From contig OX465281.1 of NCBI GenBank assembly GCA_949987705.1, forward strand, positions 160,036,393 to 160,100,392: a DNA stretch of 64,000 nucleotides. Direction: 5' to 3'. Below are positions 21,454 to 29,784 of this stretch, piece after piece. The stretch is from Thereva unica. Lineage: Eukaryota; Arthropoda; Insecta; Diptera; Therevidae. The position numbers and the translations under genes are program-made. Positions within the stretch are counted from its first letter, which is position 1; every line of letters begins with the position of its first letter. The notes below the pieces were generated by a model. The model saw nothing but the letters and a program-made list of their open reading frames with translations, was not told the origin of the DNA and ran no database searches.

Positions 21454-21929
21454 ATTCTACAACAGTTATTGTGGATATACAATTTGTCAGTGGAGTAAAT
21501 GGACAGCTGTTTGCTAAGGAGATGGTAGTCTTACAACACGGATCACTTTTACCGATCTTATACTACTTCAAGCCACCTTTTCCGTATAGTGAATTGACAC
21601 CAAGAGCTCGTTGGCAGGATGATTTCAACATTAGGAAAATAAATGGATTAAGATGGAATGGTGGAAATACTGATTACAACGAATTGCCCAACCTATTGAC
21701 GAATTATTCAAATTCAACAATTTTTGTGAAAGGATTGGAAAAGGAGAAATTTATCCGGAAATACCTCCCTGAAGCGAAAATAATCCAGCTGGAAATACCA
21801 AAACTAAGTAACTTGGAAAATTTCGAGTCTTTCTGTATGATACATGGAAAGTCACCTACTCTTCGATGTGCCGTTCAAAATTGTGTTAATATATATTTAT
21901 ACATGTTAGTGAATAAATTTTTTAAATAA
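21450..21929 (+). CDS. Polinton conserved protein of unknown function (paralogue of the 23135-23473 product)
   Basis: 159 residues from ATG at 21450. It starts with a strand VIVDIQFV, then KEMVVLQ, a Pro-rich KPPFPYSEL segment and TIFVKGLEKEKFIRKYL before a Cys-containing helical end. Proteins with this layout occur in insect mobile elements; a resemblance to DEDD-type nucleases is possible but the usual DxE is not evident. The IFVKG...KEKFIRKYLPEAKIIQLE segment is echoed by the minus-strand gene at 23135-23473. It is the last gene of the left + strand block and is convergent with the minus-strand cluster. Confidence 0.6.
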   Translation: MNSTTVIVDIQFVSGVNGQLFAKEMVVLQHGSLLPILYYFKPPFPYSELTPRARWQDDFNIRKINGLRWNGGNTDYNELPNLLTNYSNSTIFVKGLEKEKFIRKYLPEAKIIQLEIPKLSNLENFESFCMIHGKSPTLRCAVQNCVNIYLYMLVNKFFK

Positions 21930-21953
21930 AAGATATCTTTAGTTTTATTTTAT

Positions 21954-22580
21954 TTATTTGCATTCAAAATTTATCGTATCAAAAACAAGATTTGCAATAC
22001 AGTACAACGGTATTTCATAAAAAAGTCGAGAATAATTTAAGTGTACATAAGATGTTCGACTTGGAATAAAAAAATCTTCGCATGCTAATGTCAATACATT
22101 TTTTTCTTTACATTTTTCAACATATTTTCTATAACATTCTTTCACACTATCCGCAGCATTGTTATTGTGGTACATAACGATGTTTAAAAATTTCAGCATT
22201 TCAAATAGTTTACAAAGTTCAGCCTGTCTTAAGGTGATGCTGCCACTGCCAACGGGGATTTTGTGTTCTTTTTGCAGCTTTGGTTGATTTGCTGGAGATG
22301 TATTTTCCATTTTGATTTTTAAAGCGCTAAGATAGCTGTAAATTGTTGTCCATTCAGAATAAGATACTGATATTGGTATGAGTCCGTGGCGATGAAACAC
22401 TATTTTTGCCTCAAATGATGATGGGTCAAATCCAAGAATTATTTTCCGGTTGTGACAATCGTCCAGATGATATGTGTAGTTTAATAACAGATTTTCACCC
22501 ACAACTTTTGCTTCACATTTGGACAACTTCTTTTCTCCTTTAGCACCAATGGTCCTTTGTCTCTTACGTGATGGCTCCAT
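21954..22580 (-). CDS. Polinton conserved protein, unknown function
   Basis: About 208 residues from ATG at 22580 (MEPSRKRQR); an in-frame GTG at 22604 is a weaker start. A basic N-terminus is followed by an all-beta-looking region (IILGFDPSSFEAKIVF, LIPISVSYSEWTTIYSYL) and a helical, Cys-containing second half. No catalytic motif is recognised. It is the most downstream gene of the minus-strand morphogenesis cluster, so a virion or host-interaction role is plausible. Confidence 0.6.
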   Translation of the reverse strand: MEPSRKRQRTIGAKGEKKLSKCEAKVVGENLLLNYTYHLDDCHNRKIILGFDPSSFEAKIVFHRHGLIPISVSYSEWTTIYSYLSALKIKMENTSPANQPKLQKEHKIPVGSGSITLRQAELCKLFEMLKFLNIVMYHNNNAADSVKECYRKYVEKCKEKNVLTLACEDFFIPSRTSYVHLNYSRLFYEIPLYCIANLVFDTINFECK

Positions 22581-22610
22581 GCTACTCAATTTAAACTTAT
22601 ACACTGAATA

Positions 22611-23138
22611 TTAACATCCTCTGTTTGGGGTTTTTATAGTACTGACCTCTGCTTTGCATGATTGGTTACAGAAATCTCCACCATTTTGTGAAAAATTCTT
22701 AAAATATAAATTAATAATTTTATTATCATTTGAACTGAAATCGCTGGAGGCGAATTCTTTTAAAAAAGTTTTCAAGCTTTTTCCTCTGCATCGTGAATAT
22801 AGAAATACACAGCAATAATGTCCACAAGTTGCTGAAAATTGGCTTTGCAATCGTTTTTTATTATTCAAAAAATTCTTTGAATTATTTAATAGAAATCTTT
22901 GAAAATATTTATTGGTGGGATACCTTCCAAATGAGTCAAAGTACTCTGCAGAGCCTTGTTTAGGGAAATAAAATGCTACCCAATGAGTTCCATCTTTGTG
23001 TGCTGGATCTGTATTGGCTATGACGCATGCTGGTTTTTTTATTTTTTGTGGTAGATGGTTGCATGGGAAGACTCCTCTAAAAAATTTGTTTGTTACGCAA
23101 TTATTTGTCAATGCAGTTGCAAGCTCGATCGTGTTCAT
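22611..23138 (-). CDS. Adenain-like maturation cysteine protease
   Basis: 175 residues. The catalytic pattern of the adenovirus-type (C5) protease is visible in order: His52 in GTHWVAFYF, Asp68 in YFDSFGRYP, Gln98 in the LQSQFS segment and Cys105 in TCGHYC. Length is close to the family norm of about 200. Such proteases cleave capsid precursors after Gly-rich sites during particle maturation, and candidate sites exist in the product of 24867-25385. The start overlaps the stop of the upstream gene (23135-23473), showing tight packing in the minus-strand cluster. Confidence 0.9.
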   Translation of the reverse strand: MNTIELATALTNNCVTNKFFRGVFPCNHLPQKIKKPACVIANTDPAHKDGTHWVAFYFPKQGSAEYFDSFGRYPTNKYFQRFLLNNSKNFLNNKKRLQSQFSATCGHYCCVFLYSRCRGKSLKTFLKEFASSDFSSNDNKIINLYFKNFSQNGGDFCNQSCKAEVSTIKTPNRGC

Positions 23139-23473
23139 TCTTGTTCACAGGTAAATGCTGCTTCTAGGTCAATGACATTGGTGAGAGATGTAACGTAGTT
23201 ATTTATAAACTCCTTGGTTGGTGTACCACGAACAAAGATTGTCTTAAATTTCGCCAGAGTTTTTATAAGGTCTTCATCTATCCGTTTTAGCTCAAGGTTG
23301 CCAAATTTAGTTGATTGTTGTTGCTCGTTGCATTCTGTAGTAGATGTTGGATATTTAAAAATTATTTCCTTCGCAAACGTTTTATTTTGCGCAGTGAATC
23401 CAGCGAAAGAGACTTTTTTAAAGAAGGTATATTCACCTCCGCAAAAGTATTCCACATTAATTAAACAGCTCAT
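23135..23473 (-). CDS. Polinton conserved small protein (paralogue of the 21450-21929 product)
   Basis: 112 residues from ATG at 23473. The end IFVRGTPTKEFINNY...NVIDLE parallels the second half of the protein at 21450-21929, while the N-terminal half differs and is shorter. There is no catalytic motif. A CTATATAAG box lies at 23536-23528, about 55 bases upstream, and the stop overlaps the protease start, so the two may share a transcript. Confidence 0.6.
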   Translation of the reverse strand: MSCLINVEYFCGGEYTFFKKVSFAGFTAQNKTFAKEIIFKYPTSTTECNEQQQSTKFGNLELKRIDEDLIKTLAKFKTIFVRGTPTKEFINNYVTSLTNVIDLEAAFTCEQE

Positions 23474-23527
23474 TGTTACCGTAATAAATCAATTCACCAA
23501 CTAACAGCTGGAACATATCGTATCCAC

Positions 23528-23536
23528 CTTATATAG
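23528..23536 (-). promoter_or_regulatory. TATA-like box upstream of the 23135-23473 gene
   Basis: TATATAAG on the minus strand, in the short gap after the major capsid gene. It suggests a separate transcript for protease and neighbours. Confidence 0.45.
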
Positions 23537-23538
23537 AT

Positions 23539-24861
23539 TTAAAAATTTGTGTAAACATTTCGATCCTTGTCAATTTCAGTGCTTCCGTCGTACTCAGCAT
23601 ATACAATGCATGTCACACTATTTTTTAACGCGTCCCTAAATTTTCCTTCAACTCGTACTGTTCCCTGATTTAGTAAATTGCCGCAAGTTGCGTTGTATGA
23701 ATTGTCTGTTGTTAAATCGAAAGCGAGAAGAAAACATCCCTTGTCAAATAATTTCTTGGATATTTGATGACCTTTATCGAAATAATGAATACCTGTTCCC
23801 CTGAATAACGTATTGTATCCGCGTGTACAAATCGGATTATCTTTTGAGTAGTCAAATTCGAGAGGTTGATTTGGTATCTGCACGCCATTCACTGATAAAT
23901 TGAATCTGGTAATGTTGTTATGTTTAAAGTTGAAGGGGTTCTTTGTTCTTCTGCCAGTGTAAGCATCATTGTCCACCATACCAAAAATTATTAAGTTCGG
24001 TAACTGTCCGATGACGATATTATCCAGTGAAAGTGTGAATGTGTTTGCTGGAATAGTGTAACTTTTAACTTCAACTCGCTTGTATGGGTATATGGCGTTT
24101 GATCGCTGTAAAACTGTCTCATGTGCTAATAAAATATTCGGATTAACTGTCACGTGATTCATGTACATGGTTGCATCCAAGATTTTTAATTGTGGTGAGT
24201 CGGTCCCGTCCTTGGATAAAACATAAAATTCTGGTTTTTCAAGCGATAAAACTACACGTAAATCGACACCGTTTAATAGCAACTTATCCTGATTAAGCAA
24301 GTCAGTATGGATTTTGCCCATCAATTCAACTACATTACTTTTATTGAAGAGTTTCTGACGATCTAAATAGCCTTGATGTAATTCAGCAACGGGTTTATCG
24401 ATATCTGCAATTTCCGCGTCATCTTTGTCAAGATACCAGCCAACCGACTCCAAATGGGTAGATGCCGCATCTTTGCCATAATTTAATAAATTTTCAATAT
24501 AAGCGCGATAATTGTAATTGTGATCGGTTTGAGCAATTGGTTTTCCATTCAAATATACAGTGCACTGGCGAAATATGGAGTGTAAAATATTGTTTATTAA
24601 ACCTGGAGCATCACCATCATCTGGATAAAGTTCTTCTTTTCCATCTTTTATTTTAATTAATTGCAATTTTAAACGAAGATATATGCTAGATAAATCACGG
24701 TATGTATCTCCATGACCCAAAGTTACAAACTCTAGAACGGAGGAGTTGTCGAGCGAGGCTATTGGCTTATATGCTACTTCTTCTGTTTTCAAAATATTGC
24801 TCTGAACTGGTGGTGTTGAAAAAAGATCCAATTCTGATTTCATGCATTCTTTGTACGACAT
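23539..24861 (-). CDS. Major capsid protein, double jelly-roll type
   Basis: 440 residues from ATG at 24861. The N-terminus (ECMKSELDLFSTPPVQSNI) and the segments HSIFRQCTVYLNGKPI, NYRAYIENLLNYG and GYLDRQKLFNKS are characteristic of the Polinton/Maverick capsid family, often annotated in insects as 'F54H12.2-like'. The family is predicted to fold as two jelly rolls like other adeno-like capsid proteins. The length is typical and no frameshift or stop is seen. It lies between the protease side and the small basic protein gene, the usual order. Confidence 0.92.
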   Translation of the reverse strand: MSYKECMKSELDLFSTPPVQSNILKTEEVAYKPIASLDNSSVLEFVTLGHGDTYRDLSSIYLRLKLQLIKIKDGKEELYPDDGDAPGLINNILHSIFRQCTVYLNGKPIAQTDHNYNYRAYIENLLNYGKDAASTHLESVGWYLDKDDAEIADIDKPVAELHQGYLDRQKLFNKSNVVELMGKIHTDLLNQDKLLLNGVDLRVVLSLEKPEFYVLSKDGTDSPQLKILDATMYMNHVTVNPNILLAHETVLQRSNAIYPYKRVEVKSYTIPANTFTLSLDNIVIGQLPNLIIFGMVDNDAYTGRRTKNPFNFKHNNITRFNLSVNGVQIPNQPLEFDYSKDNPICTRGYNTLFRGTGIHYFDKGHQISKKLFDKGCFLLAFDLTTDNSYNATCGNLLNQGTVRVEGKFRDALKNSVTCIVYAEYDGSTEIDKDRNVYTNF

Positions 24862-24866
24862 TATGA

Positions 24867-25385
24867 TTATTTATCAAATATGTCCAGTATACGTTTACGT
24901 ATCTTTCGTTTTGTTTTCAAAACTCTTGCTTTTATTCCTTTTCTTTGATTTTCAGTTTTACAATTTCTCGACCGTTTAGGTGTTTTTCCACGTCTTTTGC
25001 GTTTAACAGCTGGTTTTAAATGTAGAGTTGTAAACGGATTGGGTCTTTTTATACCTGCACCTTTCATTCCGTCAAACAGTTTATTTATACCTTTCTGAGC
25101 TAAATCTTGAACAACAACTCGACCTTGTTCTTTTATAATGTCTTTAACTGATTTGCTGTTGATATTTTTATCCTGTATTATAGCTTGTCCTGTTTTTACA
25201 ACCTGTTGTGCCAATGTTTTTAATCCTGATGTAGCTATGGGTTTTAAGTGTCGAAATAATGCACTGAAGAAGCTACCGATACCTCTTCCACGTTGATAAA
25301 TAACTGGACCACGATATAATTCTCCAATATCTGTCAGGCCGCCGCCGCTTTGTATTAAATAATAACGTGTATAATAGGAATCCAT
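24867..25385 (-). CDS. Small basic virion protein with candidate protease sites
   Basis: 172 residues. An N-terminal Tyr/Gly-rich part (residues 1-35) is followed by an amphipathic stretch GIGSFFSALFRHLKP, a helical centre and a very basic C-terminus with KRKRRGKTPKR. Three places fit the adenain consensus (M/I/L/N/Q)xGG-x or xGx-G: QSGGG at 12-16, QRGRG at 31-35 and MKGAG at 107-111. The layout resembles a membrane-active or DNA-condensing virion precursor of adenovirus pVI type; this is inference. It ends five bases before the capsid gene, upstream in the same transcription direction. Confidence 0.65.
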   Translation of the reverse strand: MDSYYTRYYLIQSGGGLTDIGELYRGPVIYQRGRGIGSFFSALFRHLKPIATSGLKTLAQQVVKTGQAIIQDKNINSKSVKDIIKEQGRVVVQDLAQKGINKLFDGMKGAGIKRPNPFTTLHLKPAVKRKRRGKTPKRSRNCKTENQRKGIKARVLKTKRKIRKRILDIFDK

Positions 25386-25442
25386 CTCGTAATTCTATTT
25401 ATACTATGCAAGAACAACCTGTTGCGCAAATATTTATAGTTT

Positions 25443-27011
25443 TTATTGTCTTTTAAAATGTAGCATTACATATGTAGGAATATAACTTGTTTTAAAGTCC
25501 ACTAACTCACCTTGATGATCAGTTATTTTGATAGAAATACTTTCAATAAAAGTTTTTTCAATGGGACAGTATTCTACATGTTCAAATCTTAATATAGTAC
25601 CACACTCTTGAATCGGTATTATTCGTAGATATCTTACTAGTTTGTCGCCTATAGCTCTAGGTTGAATAATATCAGTGTATATATGAATTATATTTTTCTC
25701 AGAGCAATTTTTTGTAGTTTCTTGTGTACTTCTTGGTAATCGTAACATTAATTCTTTAATTGTTGTATCAAGAGAATTAATTTTTTCCATTATTGACATA
25801 TGCTCTTGGCGTAAGCCCGCAGTGTCAAATGACTCTTTTATTTCTGTCAACAATGCATCAGGATTACGTTTGTTTTCAGGTGTTTGTAGAAATACATCTG
25901 TGATGAAGTTTGACAGATTATCTATGTTTGTATTAATAGGTACTGGTGTAGATAAAAATTCGCCCGAGCTTTGTTTTTCATATGGGACCTGCAAAATTTC
26001 ACTGTTTTTAGTTATTTTCCGTTGCTCGGGTGTTTTTGCTTTGAGTGAATCTTTCTTCAGTCTATTCAATATTTCAAAAATTGTATTTTTAATTTCAATA
26101 ATTCGTTTATGTTTTTCTTCCTCGCTAAGTTGTTTATCGTCAAAGTGTAAATTGGCTAAAAGCAATGTCATGAGATCTTTAACATTCAAGTGTGAGGGTA
26201 GTGGTTTTTTTATTTTTATCGTAACACCCAATTCCTCTAAACGGAGTTCGAATACATCATGCTTCTTTTCACTACCTTTTTTCTCTTTATTTTCAGCTGT
26301 TTTTATGCTAGCCGTTGGATGTGTATAATTGTCTATTGTATTCTTCAAAACAGGATGTTTTCTATTCTTCCTAGGAACTTGACCAAATACATCATCAACA
26401 AAATCTTCAATTGATTCATAGTTCTTATATTTTAAAACAACGTTTTCTGAAGTCTTTTTTCCTTGATATATGTGCAATATGTATTCGTCTGGCTCCTGCT
26501 TATACTTTATTTCAGGGATAACTTCATTAAAGTGGTCATCTTCTAAGCGCTTCCACATTTTCGATTTAACATCATTCAAGTACATGGTATACCATGAAGG
26601 TGCAACTGCATTATAAAATGTTAATAAAAATGCTGAAAGGTTTATTTGTCCAGGTCTGTAACTAACTTGTTCAAGGTTTTCTGGTGTCCATTCAAGTTTT
26701 ACATTTTCATTTATTTTGATGCTAAGTATTTTAAAATCCTTTTGATGCTGCTTTCTAGTTTCCTTTAACTGGTCATATTCACACCTCACTCGTTTACGCA
26801 CATTTCCCCCATTGTTGGAGATTGCACGTTTTGTTATTTCAAAATTTGGTAATGCGATTTCAGTTACTCCAACACGCCAGTTCCCATGAAACTTGCATGG
26901 TTTAGCAAGTGCATTTGTAAAAGCCGATAGCGTATTTTCCGGGTAAAATTGCATAGAGTTATTACTTAAAACACATACGTAAAAATCATTTTCTTTTATT
27001 TCCACTGGCAT
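25443..27011 (-). CDS. Putative minor capsid (penton-like) protein
   Basis: 522 residues from ATG at 27011. The start FYVCVLSNNSMQFYPENTLSAFTNALAKP...WRVGVTEIALP and the end TSYIPTYVMLHFKRQ are hallmarks of a large protein found in most insect Polintons. Single jelly-roll penton proteins are the usual assignment, though this one has a long central linker (Lys/Glu-rich, residues 210-400) that could form coiled coil. Position next to the small virion protein and capsid gene supports a structural role. Confidence 0.6.
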   Translation of the reverse strand: MPVEIKENDFYVCVLSNNSMQFYPENTLSAFTNALAKPCKFHGNWRVGVTEIALPNFEITKRAISNNGGNVRKRVRCEYDQLKETRKQHQKDFKILSIKINENVKLEWTPENLEQVSYRPGQINLSAFLLTFYNAVAPSWYTMYLNDVKSKMWKRLEDDHFNEVIPEIKYKQEPDEYILHIYQGKKTSENVVLKYKNYESIEDFVDDVFGQVPRKNRKHPVLKNTIDNYTHPTASIKTAENKEKKGSEKKHDVFELRLEELGVTIKIKKPLPSHLNVKDLMTLLLANLHFDDKQLSEEEKHKRIIEIKNTIFEILNRLKKDSLKAKTPEQRKITKNSEILQVPYEKQSSGEFLSTPVPINTNIDNLSNFITDVFLQTPENKRNPDALLTEIKESFDTAGLRQEHMSIMEKINSLDTTIKELMLRLPRSTQETTKNCSEKNIIHIYTDIIQPRAIGDKLVRYLRIIPIQECGTILRFEHVEYCPIEKTFIESISIKITDHQGELVDFKTSYIPTYVMLHFKRQ

Positions 27012-27014
27012 TGT

Positions 27015-27818
27015 TTACAGTCTTTCCCAAACAATGTCCGACGTACTTGTAGTTCTATCCTTTTTAGTCTTCAGACGCTCACTCTGTCTTACACCGAGCT
27101 TACGTAAAGGAAATGAAAGCATATATTGACCAGATTCTAGCGGAGAGGGTATTAATATAGACTGTTTCTGGACTGCTTTTTGTTTTTCACTTTGTTCTAA
27201 TTCTTCTATATGTTCGCTAGCTTCATCGGCAGTCATATTCATAGGTACAGTATACTGCGTTACACCATCCTCAGCTGTGATTATTTTATAATCCTTTTCA
27301 CGTGCATTAGGTGCAGATGTTGTTCTTAGTAATTTTGGTGGTGGCCTTAGAGTTTTTGCTATTCCGCTAGCTGATAATCGTCTTTTGGCGGCTGGTGATA
27401 AAGATCTTCTTGGCGGGGTTATGTTACGTGCTTCTTCAAAGACTTCTTCTTCGGTTAGGAAATCCTTTGCTGGTGGTGGTGAAGTCTGTGTTAACACATC
27501 ATCTTTAAATATAATTTTCGTTTGTGTGGTACTATCTCTTAAACTTTTTTGTTTGAAATTATGTTCACGTGGCAAGTAAAAATTTGTTTCTTTATCCAAC
27601 ATTCGTTTGGATTTCCGATTGTGATTTAAAAATGAAATTAGTTGGTTTCGATAGCTATACCATTTTTCGGAATCATTCATGTCTTTATTCTGTAGTATTT
27701 TATTCATTGCTCTATCAAAAATGGATTGATTTGCAGTCATTTCAATTTCATCTTTAAGCCTGTTGTAAACCTCTGGCGACAGAAGTAGCATCTTGTTAAG
27801 TCCATTATTTCTATGCAT
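27015..27818 (-). CDS. Polinton conserved protein, unknown function
   Basis: About 267 residues from ATG at 27818; an in-frame TTG at 27827 is unlikely. The N-terminal 80 residues are helical (MLLLSPEVYNRLKDEIE; MNDSEKWYSYRNQLISFL). A disordered Pro/Ser/Lys-rich middle has SPPP, TPPRRSLSPAAKRR and RPPPKLLR. The tail has an acidic patch and a basic end. No enzyme motif is seen. It sits four bases before the minor capsid gene, so it may be a scaffold or virion component. Confidence 0.55.
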   Translation of the reverse strand: MHRNNGLNKMLLLSPEVYNRLKDEIEMTANQSIFDRAMNKILQNKDMNDSEKWYSYRNQLISFLNHNRKSKRMLDKETNFYLPREHNFKQKSLRDSTTQTKIIFKDDVLTQTSPPPAKDFLTEEEVFEEARNITPPRRSLSPAAKRRLSASGIAKTLRPPPKLLRTTSAPNAREKDYKIITAEDGVTQYTVPMNMTADEASEHIEELEQSEKQKAVQKQSILIPSPLESGQYMLSFPLRKLGVRQSERLKTKKDRTTSTSDIVWERL

Positions 27819-28164
27819 ATTTTTCAATTAATGAGCCGATAACTCCTGATAGTACACTTCCTAATAAAACTGGTAAAAAACCTCCTCGTTGCACTAGTAT
27901 TTTACGCTGTTTAGCAACAGATCTCTTTGCGCAAATCAATTTACGCATGTCCTTTTTATACCTACACAGTGAGTTGTAGATATTTCCATGCGGCATGTGG
28001 TTACCTTTTAAGGTGTTGAGTGTAATTTCACAAAGAGTTTTTATAACCTCAGGGTCAGCATTTTGTATGATGGACTTTCTCAGATTTGGTTTAGCCTTTT
28101 TAAGCACATATAGCATATGCTTGTTCTCCCTTAATCGTTTCATTCGTGACGCCATTCTTACCAT
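27811..28164 (-). CDS. Small basic protein with RGGFLP hydrophobic tail (core-peptide-like)
   Basis: 117 residues from ATG at 28164. The first 80 are helical and basic. The end reads VQRGGFLPVLLGSVLSGVIGSLI, a Gly-Gly-Phe-Leu-Pro motif followed by a hydrophobic stretch. The same motif type is known from the adenovirus core peptide precursor pX, where cleavage follows the GG. A DNA-packaging or membrane-active virion role is inferred. The gene overlaps the ATPase gene by 65 bases in another phase and overlaps the next gene by eight. Confidence 0.6.
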   Translation of the reverse strand: MVRMASRMKRLRENKHMLYVLKKAKPNLRKSIIQNADPEVIKTLCEITLNTLKGNHMPHGNIYNSLCRYKKDMRKLICAKRSVAKQRKILVQRGGFLPVLLGSVLSGVIGSLIEKYA

Positions 28165-28792
28165 TTAAAGAGTTTTGCGGGCAAAAACAGGTTACAAAGT
28201 GTTTATTAAATATATCAGTACGAAATCTTAAGACGTCGTTAATGTCCTGAGTTAAATCAATTAGCAAATACCCGTAAGGCATTTGAGTTATCTCTTTATA
28301 TATTCTCACAAGTTCTAAACTATTTTCTGGGTAAATTTGTCGGGCCAGATGGGTAAATTGGCTTTTATCCCGGGGATTTTTAAATACAACAAGATATTTA
28401 CAATTGAGCGATATATCACGACTGAATTTTCCTTGATGGAATACGTTTTGTGTCACAAGAATTACTGAGAAATTACGATGATGAGACCCCTTAGTGAATA
28501 GCTCACAAACTTCTTTACTATATGCATTTAACATCATGTCATCTATAACAATCAACGTTGGTTCGTTTACGTGATTTACAAACTCCTCCGGTATAGCATT
28601 TAAATATTCGATGTTTTGCAGTTTGATATCCGTAGGTAGTGCACCGTGTTCTGCATTACACCATATAATTTTTCTAATTTGCGGTTCTATAAATACCTGA
28701 TTGGTATTAAGAAGATTTTTTATAAATGTTGTTTTGCCACATCCCGAAGGCCCCGCAACCATCATTGTAAATGGGTGATTAAACTTGATCAT
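28100..28792 (-). CDS. Genome-packaging ATPase (FtsK/HerA-like, A32 type)
   Basis: 230 residues using ATG at 28792 (MIKFNHPFTMMV). Walker A is GPSGCGKTT (about residue 14) and Walker B is LIVIDDMM. A later VTQNVFHQG segment matches the sensor region of A32-like packaging ATPases. It would pump element DNA into capsids. Upstream in-frame codons to 28840 exist (ATG) and to 28849 (TTG), but they cover a TATAAAT box at 28837-28831, so the shorter start is preferred. It diverges from the integrase gene. Confidence 0.9.
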   Translation of the reverse strand: MIKFNHPFTMMVAGPSGCGKTTFIKNLLNTNQVFIEPQIRKIIWCNAEHGALPTDIKLQNIEYLNAIPEEFVNHVNEPTLIVIDDMMLNAYSKEVCELFTKGSHHRNFSVILVTQNVFHQGKFSRDISLNCKYLVVFKNPRDKSQFTHLARQIYPENSLELVRIYKEITQMPYGYLLIDLTQDINDVLRFRTDIFNKHFVTCFCPQNSLNGKNGVTNETIKGEQAYAICA

Positions 28793-28802
28793 TTTTGCTT
28801 TG

Positions 28803-28810
28803 TATATAAA
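28803..28810 (+). promoter_or_regulatory. TATA box for the integrase gene
   Basis: TATATAAA, 46 bases before the integrase ATG (28849). It lies just upstream of the preferred ATPase start on the other strand. Confidence 0.5.
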
Positions 28811-28830
28811 CTGGTCATTCAACTGCAGGT

Positions 28831-28837
28831 ATTTATA
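28831..28837 (-). promoter_or_regulatory. TATA box for the packaging ATPase gene
   Basis: TATAAAT on the minus strand, 45 bases before the ATG at 28792. It overlaps the integrase leader, so the two divergent promoters interleave. Confidence 0.5.
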
Positions 28838-28848
28838 CATTCTGCACA

Positions 28849-29763
28849 ATGAGCAGAAGACAGATAATCAACGAACTGCATAAACCAGTGCGAAAAAATT
28901 TTAAACGTCGACATGTCACTACCAAAGGTATAGATGATTTGTGGCAGGCAGACTTGGTCGAAATGGGTTCTTACTCATCAGAAAATCAGGGGTTTCGTTT
29001 TCTTCTCACTGTAATTGATACCTTTTCGAAGTATGCATGGACATTGCCTTTAAAATCTAAAAAGGCGTCTGAAGTTGTAAAAGCAGTGCACTCGATTTTT
29101 AATACAGGACGGATTCCAAGAAATTTACAAACCGATGATGGAAAAGAGTTTTTTAATAAACCGTTTCGTCAACTGATGAAAGATTACGAAATAAACCATT
29201 ATTCCAGCTACAGTACTCTGAAAGCCTCAATTGTAGAAAGATTTAACAGAACGTTGAAAAATATGATGTGGAAAGAATTCAGCATGAATGGTAATTATCA
29301 CTGGATTAGCATGTTGACCAAGTTGACAGAAGACTACAATACAACAAAACATCGTACGATTAAGATGAGACCTGTAGATGTTGGGCTGCATAACGAAAAA
29401 CGTTTATTATCAGTGTATAATTACCCCAAAATAAAGTCAAAGTCTAAATACAAAGCAGGTGATTTTGTTCGTATAAGTAGACATAAACATGTATTCGAAA
29501 AAGGCTATACACCTAATTGGTCCACAGAGATCTTTAAAATAAAAGAAGTTAAACCTGTTTACCCGACAACATATATTCTAGAAGATTACCAAGGAAATAT
29601 AATTCAAGGCAGATTTTATGAACAGCAAATTGCTCGAGTGAAAAACCCTGATGTCTATTTAGTAGAAAAGGTTATAAAAAGGCGCGGTAATCAGGTTCTA
29701 GTGAAGTGGCTTGGTTTTCCATCAAAACACAATACTTGGATTGATATAAAAGACGTGATATAA
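28849..29763 (+). CDS. Retroviral-type integrase with C-terminal chromodomain
   Basis: 304 residues. The DDE triad is Asp35 (WQADLVEM), Asp96 (LQTDDGKEF) and Glu130 (ASIVERFNRT), with 33 residues between the last two as expected for this group. A beta-rich DNA-binding part follows (YKAGDFVRISRHK). The C-terminal 40 residues (YLVEKVIKRRGNQVLVKWLGFPSKHNTWI) form a chromodomain, which can direct insertion to histone-marked chromatin. The N-terminal zinc finger is short or absent. It is intact and gives the 6-bp target duplication seen at the element ends. Confidence 0.93.
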   Translation: MSRRQIINELHKPVRKNFKRRHVTTKGIDDLWQADLVEMGSYSSENQGFRFLLTVIDTFSKYAWTLPLKSKKASEVVKAVHSIFNTGRIPRNLQTDDGKEFFNKPFRQLMKDYEINHYSSYSTLKASIVERFNRTLKNMMWKEFSMNGNYHWISMLTKLTEDYNTTKHRTIKMRPVDVGLHNEKRLLSVYNYPKIKSKSKYKAGDFVRISRHKHVFEKGYTPNWSTEIFKIKEVKPVYPTTYILEDYQGNIIQGRFYEQQIARVKNPDVYLVEKVIKRRGNQVLVKWLGFPSKHNTWIDIKDVI

Positions 29764-29784
29764 AACCTGTTACACTCATTCAAA

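Noticed and set aside
25396..25403. TATAAATA upstream of the small basic virion gene
   Set aside because: It lies only about 11 bases before the ATG, so initiation would fall inside the ORF; not called as that gene's promoter.
25822..26328. 168-codon plus-strand ORF inside the minor capsid gene
   Set aside because: Antisense shadow; composition reflects the Lys/Glu-rich linker read backwards.
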